Source of the DNA: Xiphophorus maculatus | Taxonomy: Eukaryota; Chordata; Actinopteri; Cyprinodontiformes; Poeciliidae | Assembly: GCF_002775205.1 (NCBI RefSeq) | Contig: NC_036456.1 | Span: 5,905,463-5,969,462, forward strand | Reading direction: 5' to 3' | DNA length: 64,000 bases | Translations under genes and position numbers: made by a program | Notes under the pieces: generated by a model | What the model was told of the DNA's origin: nothing | Databases searched by the model: none | The model's input: only the letters and a program-made list of their open reading frames with translations | Shown here: piece by piece, positions 1 to 15,188 of the stretch | Numbering within the stretch: position 1 is the first letter of the stretch | How the letters are laid out: each line of letters opens with the position of its first letter

Positions 1-112
1 CCAGGGTGGACCCCGCCTCTCGGCCGAAACGTTAGCTGGAGATAGACACCAGCACCTCCCGACCCCACTAGGGACAAGGGTGTAAGAAAATGGATGGCTG
101 AGACCGCGGGAG
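1..112 (+). repeat. 3' end of a fish tRNA-derived SINE
   Basis: The segment ends in a run resembling 'gtgtaagaaaatggatgg', preceded by 'gatagacaccagcacc' and 'cccgaccccactaggga'. Its complement appears at the left end of the more complete minus-strand SINE at 51143-51611 and in the fragment at 43708-43756. This is the widespread fish short interspersed element tail. It sits just downstream of the last visible hnrnpc coding exon, so it lies in that gene's last intron or 3' region. Confidence 0.7.
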
Positions 113-165
113 GGTTTTTAAAGGAAAACGGAGCTACAAAAATGCAGTAGAATAATTGGGCTCAC

Positions 166-4909
<4,744 letters not shown>

Positions 4910-5550
4910 TGTGTCTTTATCGGCTCGGTGGAGGGCTGCCTGCCTGCCTTTCTGTCTGTTGGAGAGAAGAGAGTCCTGAGGACCCGTGAGAGAAGGAGTC
5001 AGTGACTGAAGGGAAATATCCACTACATTTTCTAATGTCTTTGGCTAAATCAAGGTGAAAATTGTGAGTTAAATAACAAATTAATTAGAATTTGTAAGCC
5101 TAACTACTAATAAATACTTAATGGGTGCAAAATTATAGATTCGTACTATGAATATTTGTTGAAGTTTATTTTGAAAACCACTAAAAGTGCTTGTAAAAAC
5201 ACAACACCATAGGGTTTGACTTTTTACGGCACAAAAGTGATTTTGCTGCTTTAAGTTTTCCGTATTTTGTCAGATTAAAAACGAATGTATTCCATAGGGA
5301 TTTTTAGAATACAGACTAAATCTTTAGCATCATCACAAACATTGCGTTGGTGGAGAAGGAGGGAAGTGCAAGGGGAAAATGTGGATTGCTTACAAACAAT
5401 ACAGTCATCAATAGTCGACATTATTATAGACATTTGGTGTGTACCCAACATCACGTAGGCCTGTCAGTCCAACTGACTACCTTAAGAAGTCACCCGATGT
5501 AAATATATCGTAGGGATGCACGATGTATTCTGCATCAACATCGGTGTAAA

Positions 5551-5886
5551 CAGGGGTGCTCCGATAAATTGGTGATCGGACGATACTTAAACGTGAAACC
5601 AATCTCATCCATCGACTGCATTTACCTCTGCAAAGGTCTGAAAACCAGACACTGTTGCCTTTTGCTCTGCCATAAGAGAGGACAGACTGATAGACCCTCC
5701 CACCAGGTCACGTTTACTCATGCATGGTTAATGATAGTCACTCTACTGTTGCCAACTTAGCGACTTCGTTGCTATATTTATCAACTTTTCGACAAAAAAA
5801 CGGTATTGACCAAAATCGGAAAAGTCAGGTTAGCCTTTTTTTAAAGATCGGTAATCTTCCAGAAACCTGCAACCGGTGCACCCCTC
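5551..5886. mobile_element. Non-autonomous hAT-like MITE
   Basis: The left end reads CAGGGGTGCTCCGAT. The right end reads CCGGTGCACCCCT, giving short imperfect terminal inverted repeats around about 335 bp with no open frame. A second related end (tagggatgcacgatg) directly precedes it near 5512, so this may be one insertion inside another. Target duplications are not clear. Confidence 0.5.
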
Positions 5887-7327
5887 GTATCGTACGATTT
5901 TTAACGTATTGGTCCCATGAGTAAAACCGAACCGATTTCAATAATCAATGTTTATTTCCAAATTGTTGGCATTTGTGTCCCCCGTCGTGTACTATATGTT
6001 TCATGAGGGCGGAAAGCAGAAGACTGGCCATGTGGTATTTGTGCGGCAATGTGACAATGATACTGACTAACTGCAGAACTGTGGGGCATTTAACTAAAGT
6101 AGTCAAGCAGTGTGAGTGGTGTATGCATTTTCATGGTGTCAAAAGGATTGGGAAAAAAACGTATAGAATAAATGTCAGTTATTGGCCATTAAAGAAACGA
6201 TATTGGCCCAATTTTTTTTTTACATCTGTGAATCGCTAATTAAGAGTAAAATTAGAGTCCTCCTATTTGCAAGTTCATCTCAGAATGAATACAGAGATGA
6301 ATGAAAGCAGGTTTATATGTTTTTTGATTGGTCAAGACTACAATTATTAGTTATTCACTCCTTACATCTGGCATTTCTGAAGGAAGGATGATAAAAATAC
6401 AACCATTATTCAGATAGTTGCCCTCAACCCTAAACAAAAAAATAAATATATATATATATTCAAGCCTGTTGAGGTTTGTGCTGAATAAATAATGCAGCCT
6501 CTGTCGTGCTTCTGTTTGCATGAAAGAGCTGCATAGTTCTGAGACTTCTCTTGTCTGCTCCAGACTCCGCAGCGCTTCACTGAAGCCTCAGCTTTAATAA
6601 GAGTAAAGAGCTTTGAGTTTGTTGTCACAAAGTTATGTAAGACTGCGGTGGGGCGGGGGTGCGCATTGTAATTATGAAACAGATGGAGGCAGCAGTAAAA
6701 CAAAATAAACCCCACCCCCACAACATCCAGAGCCATTCTATGCGCTCTGCTATAATCCTGTTGTCGTTGTAGATTTAATCATTATTTGACTGAATTAGCA
6801 GGTGTGTGATGACGTTGCATTTTTCTGCTGACAGAAACTTTGTTATTTCATGTAGCAAGAGGCAGATATCACTTGTCAAAAGCAAGAAGTGCAGCCAGCT
6901 GGGCCTCAGGGTAACCCAGAAGTAGCAGCAGCAGCAGCAGAGGGATTACATGCTAGCAGCAGACTGTCTGTCCAAAGCTTAATACTGTGCTCTCGCCCTG
7001 CACGTCTCTGTAAGCTGGCAACCCGACAGAGCGACCAGCAGCTGTGGTGTTTCTCATTCTGACAGGAGTGTTGGGGTTCAAGGAGGGATCTGCAGGATTT
7101 AGACACATCCACTTTCCTTTAGGGGTTTATTTTCCAAACCCTTAAGTTTATGGGGTTTATGGAGTAGCTCAGTCTTGGTTTGGACTGATCCAGACAGTCA
7201 GTCATTGCTCGGATAGTTTGCTAAATGAATTGTTTGGTCAGCTTTTCTGTAATGCATGTCTCGAAGAAAAGGGAGTACAGCTTAAGAATAATTGAATCCA
7301 AACTGTTATAGTCAAACACCAGGGTAC

Positions 7328-7525
7328 AGCACTATAGTACTGATCACTTACGATACCGATACAAAAATCTGAGATTTAGTAAACATTGCTCAAAGTACAA
7401 AGCCTAGAAATTAGACTGAATAGATTTGCCCTTATGGATCAGGCACACTGCCTCTAATACTCAATTTTTCTTTCAATATTGGGCTCGATTAAGATATTAA
7501 TGTCGGATCGGTTCATCTCTAATTA
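7328..7525. repeat. Possible degenerate fish interspersed repeat
   Basis: The phrases 'gataccgatac' near the start and 'atcggttcatctctaat' at the end resemble the termini of common teleost 'ATCGGTGCATCCCTA' elements. The body is too decayed to classify. Confidence 0.25.
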
Positions 7526-9491
7526 TTGGTCAAGAGACAGCTAAGCTGCTTTGCTGCTAAGCTACAGTAACGCTGCCGGCTGAATCAGTTGACCCTGAAA
7601 TAACGGCCTCTGGAAACAAATCTTCGCCATTGCCAAACTGATGAGTGCCATCTGATCAGAGGCTGATAAAACTCTTAATACATGGTTATAAACTGGGGGG
7701 TCTGTGTGGCTTTCGAAGGATCTTCTACTACAGGCAACCTATCACTGGTGATAACTTTATAGAACGTTGCCTAAAAACCCTCAATATACCAATATATGTG
7801 GTATAGTGAAATTATATCAACATGAGGAATGCTGTTATGTGGCATCATTACATTCATCTTTCATCAATGGCCCATATTTGAGCTCTAAAATGACCAAATT
7901 ACACAATAAATGTCAGGTATGGCCAGTAATTAAAAAAAAGAAAGAATATTTAACTGCCTTATATTATTTTATTGTCTGAAACTTGGCCATCCTTATAAGA
8001 ACTCAGCTTTCTGTGTCTGTGGTATGTATGAATATAGTGTTGGTGCTTCAACTGTGAAAGCTGCCGCAGTTAGCATGGCTCATGCTCGATGGCTTGAGCA
8101 GCCATAGAGTACAAATTCCCATCAGAGGGATACGGTTTGGTTACGGGTCTAGTTCTGTAGATGAAATCTTCTTGAATCTTTTTAATAATGTCAAGCTTAA
8201 TATGAGGAATAACTCGTGTTTATGTATTTGTGACAAGGGATGATACAGTTATTCCACTTATATAATCCATTGGAATAACTACAAACCAGTTAATACATTC
8301 ATTTTTTTCCCCCATCCATTGTCTCTAATCATATTGTTTTGGACTAAAAAAACAAACACTTTAGCGTTCAAATGATAATTATAGTGAAAATATAGAAAAA
8401 ACAAACACAGAGAGAGTGCCTCTGTTGCTGGTGAAACTTTACGTAAATATGAAAAAGCGAAAGAAAATGCAATCGTTTGGGGGTGAGGGGGAGCGTACTG
8501 TTAAAGTGTTGATTTGCCTGCTAAACCACCTTGTTTGTGGTCACACTCACACAGATAAGCAAACTGAATTTGCAAATACGCAGCAAAGTATCGCCGTATC
8601 AGAGCTATTTAGACCCTGTTGGAGCTCAGTGAGCCCTCAGGTCATAACATCTGCACACCTCAAAATAGAAATAACTTTATTGTGATTTGCTCAAAAACAA
8701 ACTGGGTAATCAAAATTGCACTCCACAAGCTCCCTTCAACACCTCTCCTGTAAAAAAAAAACCTTCTCCTGTAACAGTACTTTTCCCTTTTGGGGAAAAA
8801 AAAAACTTTATTAAATATACCAATATTGCCAAAAAGGAACAAAATATGTGGCACCTATGCAAAGAAAACTCCAGCTTGTTGACTGTGCAAAATGTTCAAA
8901 TGTTGTCCTTGAAAAATGCCTGAAAAATGACATCACTCCTCTGCAGGAAAACATAAAGCCTCAGCAATCACTACAAAGAAAATGAGAAAAACACCATGTC
9001 AAGAAATGTAAACCTTTTTTCCTTTTCTTTTTTTTTTTGCTGGCTGATGAAAAAGCGACATAAAAAACATATTTTTATTCCAGAGATTGAGCAAGCTGGG
9101 TTTAAAAAAAAACCAGTACAGATCATCCTGGAACAATCCTCCACATTTCTCTCCGTGAAAACGAGCCAACAGTCAGATACACGACAAGAGAACACAACAT
9201 GCCTGAAAAATGGGGGTTTAAAATAGGAAAAACGGAGCAAAGACACCGAGGGGAATGTTACAGCAAACTAGTTTGCTACTGCCGTCACAAAATGTACGCC
9301 ATAACAGTCAAGCCAGCCTGCCAGCCAGCCAGCCAGCCAGCCAGTCAACACAGTCTCGGGAAAACCAGCCAGGAAAAATAGCAATAAAAAAAAAATAACA
9401 TTAAAAAAAAAAAAAAAAAATCCCAAAGACGCTTCAAAATTCAGAAAAAAAACGAAAAAAGCGCGAAAAATCTATCGTTAAAAATACTCAC

Positions 9492-9610
9492 CAGGACCTT
9501 AATACTAAAAATGAGAACAACTGAAAGCTTGTTTTACTCGGGAGATGGTTTATCCGCTTACTGCTCTGCTCGCCGAATGTAGGCAGCACCTTGAAACCGG
9601 CTGACACGAA
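9492..9610 (-). other. hnrnpc: Probable first, noncoding exon of hnrnpc
   Basis: On the minus strand the segment ends in a strong donor (CTG|GTGAGT, exon end 9492) and lies in a GC-richer stretch with promoter-like sequence just upstream. The upstream boundary is a guess because no transcript is available. The next exon in the same direction would be 4905-4955. Confidence 0.5.
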
Positions 9611-9639
9611 ATGGCGTCGACTCACACACTGTGAGCAGA

Positions 9640-9730
9640 GCAGGCCCCGCCCCTCCGTTTGTATTCCTGGCTTCTGATTGGATCCCCCGCCATCCCCCTT
9701 CTGGGAAAGTCTGTCACCGATTGGTTGCTA
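9640..9730 (-). promoter_or_regulatory. hnrnpc core promoter with GC box and two CCAAT boxes
   Basis: Reading the minus strand there are CCAAT boxes at 9720-9724 and 9677-9681 and a GC box (plus-strand ccccgcccc at 9645-9653), directly upstream of the putative noncoding exon. No TATA box is seen, as is usual for a housekeeping gene. Confidence 0.45.
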
Positions 9731-10260
9731 CACTGGACGGATGTGTCAGTCAACCGCTGTCGCTCGACGCAAATGACGGCGTGAGAGAGTTTAAAGCCAA
9801 AAAACCTGAACAAAAGACGATTAACGTCAGGAATATTGGAGACTAAAACTCAATACGAAGGCTAAAGACTGCACTTTTTTGTCAATTTGACTTAGAAACA
9901 ATCGAGCGTTTATTCTTGTAATTATTCATCTCCGTTTTTAGATTCTTAAAAACTGACAAATAATTTACGTTTCCACAAAGTAGCATTAAACTTGGCCATG
10001 GTTACAAAATTTGAATTTATGATTTTTATACTTTTTGAAGACTGCTGGCCACTCAAGACAATTGCATATAAATTCTGTATGCGGATAAGATTTGCCCATT
10101 TCTACCATAAAATTGATCGGGGTTTTAAAAAATCCTTTACAGGTGACTGCAGTTGCTAAATACTATGAAATTTAAATATTAGCTTGTTATTATTTAGAAT
10201 ACAGAAGGGCATTTTAATTTTTATTTATGCTTTAAAGCTCAGCTTCAACACAAGTATTGT
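9731..10260. other. Intergenic, hnrnpc promoter to formin 3' end
   Basis: AT-rich sequence between the hnrnpc promoter and the formin poly(A) signals. No gene, RNA or clear repeat recognised. Confidence 0.5.
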
Positions 10261-10276
10261 TCCTTTGGTAAATCAT

Positions 10277-10286
10277 TTTATTTATT
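10277..10286 (-). terminator. Poly(A) signals of the formin gene
   Basis: Two overlapping AATAAA hexamers on the minus strand (plus-strand TTTATT at 10277-10282 and 10281-10286), about 540 bp past the formin stop codon at 10821-10823. Confidence 0.45.
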
Positions 10287-10820
10287 TTCTCTAAACACAC
10301 ATACATTAATATGCATATTTAAAAAAAAAAAGAAGTTTATTACAAACAACAGCAATTTATGACCGCTAAATGCAAATTAAAATATTATACAAATGCACAT
10401 TTCTTGCTATCACACAAAGGTGGTGATATTTTTGAGTGAAAACAGAAAAACGTTATTGCATTAAGTACCAGACAGCGAGAAAAAAATATGTCGATGTAAA
10501 CATCTGGCTTTAGCTGTTGCTTTAGCTTGATAGTCGAAAACGGATTGAAATCTAAGCTATTAGCATCAGCTTTTCTTCATAAGGATACTTTTTTTTTTCC
10601 CAATCTAACTTTAATTTAGCTATTTATAAAAACAACAAGAGCAATGGTTTGTCTCATGCAAATGACAAAATTGATCCTCAACGCAAAGCTTCCCATGTAT
10701 TCCACAAAAGCTCTGCAGCGAAACGCGGTAAAATATGGGAACATAAGAGATCAGCAGTTCAGTGTAACGGCAACATCATAAATAACTTTCTCCAGTGACT
10801 AAAAGGGAACGTCGGCAAGG

Positions 10821-13800
10821 TCATGCTTTCAGTTTTCTTGAAAACGAATCTGAAATAGAAACAAATGAGCACTCAAGTCAACAAATCATATAGTAAAACT
10901 CACGTTAAATTAAGCAGACAAATTGATCAAAGTAAGAGTTAAAAAAAATTGTAAAAAAAAGTGTGAAATACCTTTGATGTCAGCCATCCGTCGGCGGCTT
11001 CGTGGTAAAGTTCCATCCCTCTTCGGAACGGACTCCGGCGTTCTCAGCACTTCCTCCAGGCGGCTTTGCTCGTCGCTTTCCTGCATGGCGGATCAAAAGT
11101 AGTTTATTCAGATCTTGTAGAAGAGAGGTACTGTTCAAAGATTCTATATTTCACATGGCCCTGGGTTAATTTCCCTCTGCACCCACATGTTTCTGCCAAA
11201 TTGTCCCTTTAACAGGTAAATGTGTCGAATGGTTTGGTTTGGGAGTGTTTGAAACACAAACCTGTGACGCTGGAGTTAGATGACCTTTCCTCCTGCCCAC
11301 AGGCGTGCTGGGCCCCGGGCTTTCACCTCCGATCTTCTGCCGCTCCCTCTCCCGCTCCCTCTGCAGGAGGACGGCCTGCCTCGTGGACCGGTACTCCAGC
11401 GAGAAGTTGCTGATGGTCCTGCAGAAGTCCTCCGCTCTGGTGTCTCGCACCATGGCTCGGGAGTAACCCAGGAACATGAGGAACGAGTGGAACCTTGAAG
11501 AAGGAAAGACAAACGGCAGGAAAAGCGATAAGTTCTAAATCACGGGCGAAGACGTTCAACGTTCGGTGTGTGGTAAACGTGTGCAGCGTGCCTGTTGACA
11601 ACCCGACGGTGGACGGCTCTCAGGACCTTCAGCCGCTCCTCGCACTCTTTCAGGATCTTGGGCAGTTTGTGACGGAGCGAACCCTCTGGAGCGAACATCT
11701 CCACGTCTTTCCCTTTCCGCTTATCCCCTTTTCCTCCTTTCCTCTTTTCCTCAGCCTTTTCCAGAACCTTCAACTGCTCCCATGATGCTTTGCACATGGC
11801 CTCCAGCTGCGCAAAGTTGGACTGGACTAGAGAGTAGTCACACTGCAGAGATGAGGGAAACCTTTCAGCACCAAATGTGACTTTGTTTAAGTATTAACCT
11901 TTTCGGGGGTTTTTTGTAGTTATCTCCCACGGTGCGCACCTTGCCGGCTTTAGTGACGGCGGTGATGTCAGAGTAGAGGTCAGAGGATTGTGGGTAGAGC
12001 TGCAGCAGGAGCACGCAGACGTGGTGCAGCAGCGGCTGGCGTGTGTGCGTGTCCCGCACCTGGGACAGCTTTCCAAGGTAGCTCAGCTCAAAGCCACGGG
12101 CCTTGGGGGAGATGAAATCTCTTGTCAAGCATGAATGAAATTAAGTAGAAATGAAAAATGAAACTAACAATTGCGCTCGCTCACCTTACAGCTGTTGAGA
12201 AAGTTACCGATGGCTAACACGGTCGCTAGGATGCACCTGAAGGTCTGGCTGGTGGCCAGCTGCTCCATGGCCAGCTTGAGGTGGAACAGAGGCTCAGCGA
12301 TTTCCTATTAAATGGACGGACACACATACAGAGGGCATTGTGGGAACTAGAAAGCACACTGTTCCTGGCAGAAGTACTCATTAGTTGTTACAGTCAAGGA
12401 TTTTATATAGACTCACACGACTTGGTGTATCAGTTTTTAAAAAGTTTCACAACCGAAATATGTGACAAGAGTTTCGGTCCTGGTTGGCTTTAGGAGTTGT
12501 GCTCTATACAAGATTTTCCCCACAACAACGACACGAGGTGCGACAAGATGTTCCGGTCAGAGGAAACCATGTGAGCAGAACATGTCGCTGGAATATGTTG
12601 CTAGTTGCCATTAGCAGCTTGCTAACAGGCAAGCGGATTCGTTTCTTGTTTGGTTTAGAGTTAGAAGCTTGTTGGAAGCAAGTTGTTTTTTAAGACAAAA
12701 TCTATAAAGAAAGCAGCCCTCGATACAAGGCATAGCATAAGCATTTCCAGTGACATATGAGATCTATTTGCAGTTAGCAACAACTTGTTGTTTTAGTTGT
12801 TGAGTGTTAACTTAGCAATTAGGTTACTTGTAGTCCTTTTACTGGATTTTAATTTGAGTGTGACACTTTTTTTTGTAAATTGTGTGTTTTTTTTGCTGGT
12901 CCATATCTAAAATACATTGGATTTTGTGGGTGAAATGTGAAAATAACTTAATCGGGATATATGGTTTTTAACGGTACTGTAGATGAGCCAGAAGGTTCTG
13001 TGTTTTTTTTTTTTTTTAATCTTTGGACGTTGGAAGAAGCAGCAGAGCCACATTTTCGTACCATTCTGAGATCAGTCAAAGTGAGAGTCACAGCAGGTGC
13101 CGCTGTTTCTGTCTACCTTCTCCAAGGAGTCGTAGTCCAGAGCGAAGGTCCAGAGCTGAAGTCTTGTACTCAGGTGAGGTATTTCCCCCAGAGTGAGCAG
13201 GCACAGTTCAGCCTGGGCCAGGGAACCGTGGGGGTTCTGGGCCTTGGCTTCGTTGATCAGGCAAAGCTCTTCCTCTGTTGGGATCAGAGCTTCCAGTCGC
13301 TGTTATAGAGGAAATGTGAAAACAGTTCAAACTCGTGCTGGAGAGAGCAACGTAAACGCCCTGTCAGAACAAAAGTTTAAAGGTCAAATACACAGGGCCG
13401 GTGTACCTGAAGGTCCTCTCTGTCCAGCACGCTGCTGTCCATGCTGTAGATAGCAGGAGGGAGGAGGCGAGGCGGAGGCAGGCTGCTCAGGGCGATGGTT
13501 ATGATGTTACTGCGCTTCATGCCCAGCACTGAAATAGACGACTGTTTCTGTTGAAGAGAAACAGGCAACACACTGTTACGATGCGATATCATGTTTCTTT
13601 GACTGCCTTTTGATTGCGACACATAGATTTCGATGCTTTATAATTTATAATTAGGTCTATATTTGGATGCTTGCGTCATTTTATAAATCACATAAATCCT
13701 TCAAAGGGTATGGATACCAATTTCTGCCACTATTTTAAAAAAACAACAACTTGACTCCAGTAAGCATGACATGACTATGACTATCTCTTAATGAGATAGT

Positions 13801-15188
13801 TTCTCATCATTATAAGTTCTCATAAGATTGAAAAACATCCTAATAATTATGACTTTCACCTAAAGGGTATCTCATAACGACATACCTAAATCATAACTGT
13901 GAGATACAAATTTATTTATTGCTTTCATCAAAGTGGAATGAATGGGCTTCCATATGTTTGAACTAATGTTTCCTAAAAAAAAAAACCCAAAACAACAACA
14001 ACAATGTTTCGACCTAAATTTAAAGAATACAAAAAACACACAAAATCTGAACATTGGAAATGTACCTGGTGATGAATCTTCAAACATCACCATTTTGCTG
14101 CATTGACTTTAAAATCATTCACTTATACGCCTACCACAAATTGAATGACCCAGTTACACTGAATTTAACTGAAAAAGTAATGGTTACAAGATTACTGTCA
14201 TGACAGCTTTTTGATTTTGACTGGATTTTCACTAAACTTAATAGCTGCCGATGACTACAAGCCATTTTTATTGATCAACTGACTTCAAAAACCATATAAA
14301 ACTGCCAAACATGGTGACAGTTTCAACAAATATGGAAGAAACACATTTTTATAAGGCTTCCATACTGCTGCTTTAATGGAAACACGAAATCGTGTATTTT
14401 TGAAATTAGTGGAACAAGTTTTTGTGCACATTTGTAATGGAAACTCAGCTATTGCTACATCCAACCCTCAACACACATAGAGACTTACTAAATCATCTGT
14501 TGGGACTGACATAAGCAGATTGCTTACGCTTGGTTGACAGTAACACCCTTTGCCATTTTGTCTTTTCATGAAACACTTAGAAACGGACAGAAGCCATTAC
14601 AGTAGTCCTGGTTTCAAGGGTTTTTATCATCCTCACCTGCCGCCCAGAAGCCACCATAAAACTGGTGCTGGTGGTCTTAGACTCAAACAAATACTCCAGA
14701 CGGTTCGTGTCCAACTGCACTGGCTCCAGCCCGGCCCATATAGTCTGCTTCCCAAAGCGGGTCATCCTGGGAAGCGGGGTCAGGTTCTGGAGCTCCCTCC
14801 AGTGAAGCTTCAGGGTGTGGCTCTTAATCCCTGCACCTTTAGATGGTGAAGGTAAAACGGGAGGCGGAGGAAGAGGTGGTGGAAGAGGTGGCGGAAGAGG
14901 TGGCGGAGGAGGTGCCACGGACAGGTGTTGACTTGGTGGTGATGTAAGGAGCTGCTCGTCCTCTTCACTGTCGTCTTCATCGAAGAGGTCAGAGAAATCC
15001 AAGGTGTTGAGGCAAAGGCACGCGGCCGGTTTAATGATCGAGTCCCAGGATTGGTCAAAATCCCAGGTCAGGTCTTTGATTTGATCCGATTCCTTCATTG
15101 GTATCTCTAAGAAATGAACGTGTTATAAAAAACTCAAAGAAGTTACTTTTTCCTCAGCTGACTCCAAAAGGCATACCTCTTCTTCATC
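10821..15188 (-). CDS. FHOD-type formin (FH1-FH2), N-terminus unresolved
   Basis: Formins of the FHOD family nucleate or bundle actin through a dimeric FH2 domain. Exons on the minus strand: 15177-15188 (12-nt microexon), 14637-15104, 13407-13547, 13117-13299, 12185-12304, 11940-12101, 11592-11842, 11262-11493, 10972-11080, and 10821-10849 with TGA. From the ATG at 15096-15098 they join in one frame to 562 codons. An acidic patch precedes an FH1 stretch of proline runs, then FH2 with [52 protein letters not shown] and [18 protein letters not shown], closest to FHOD1/FHOD3 as I recall them. The C-terminus is basic ([10 protein letters not shown]). FHOD proteins are usually over 1,000 residues, with a GTPase-binding/FH3 half that I did not find. 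The microexon joins in frame through the acceptor ending TTAGAG, so coding may extend upstream. The exon ending at 11592 uses a GC donor. Confidence 0.82.
12305..13116 (-). other. Formin intron
   Basis: Lies between two FH2 exons. It contains poly-T tracts and AT-rich sequence but no further exon that keeps phase, and no recognised mobile element. Confidence 0.5.
13780..13960. repeat. Decayed copy of the ATCTCAT palindromic MITE
   Basis: Several ATCTCAT and ATGAGAT words in alternating orientation are followed by 'gggcttccatatg'. These resemble the interior and terminus of the intact palindromic element at 18935-19087. It lies in the long formin intron between the FH1 exon and the next FH2 exon. 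Confidence 0.35.

Larger units (their letters stand above)
4956..9491 (-). other. hnrnpc 5' intron with degenerate transposons
   Basis: Large first intron between the noncoding exon at 9492-9610 and the short exon at 4905-4955. It contains a hAT-like MITE at 5551-5886, a possible related remnant around 7328-7525, a short CAG run near 6925 and a CAGC run near 9319-9342. No coding exon was recognised. Confidence 0.5.

Noticed and set aside
13193-13453. Plus-strand frame over the formin FH2 exon
   Set aside because: Antisense shadow of the exons at 13117-13299 and 13407-13547.
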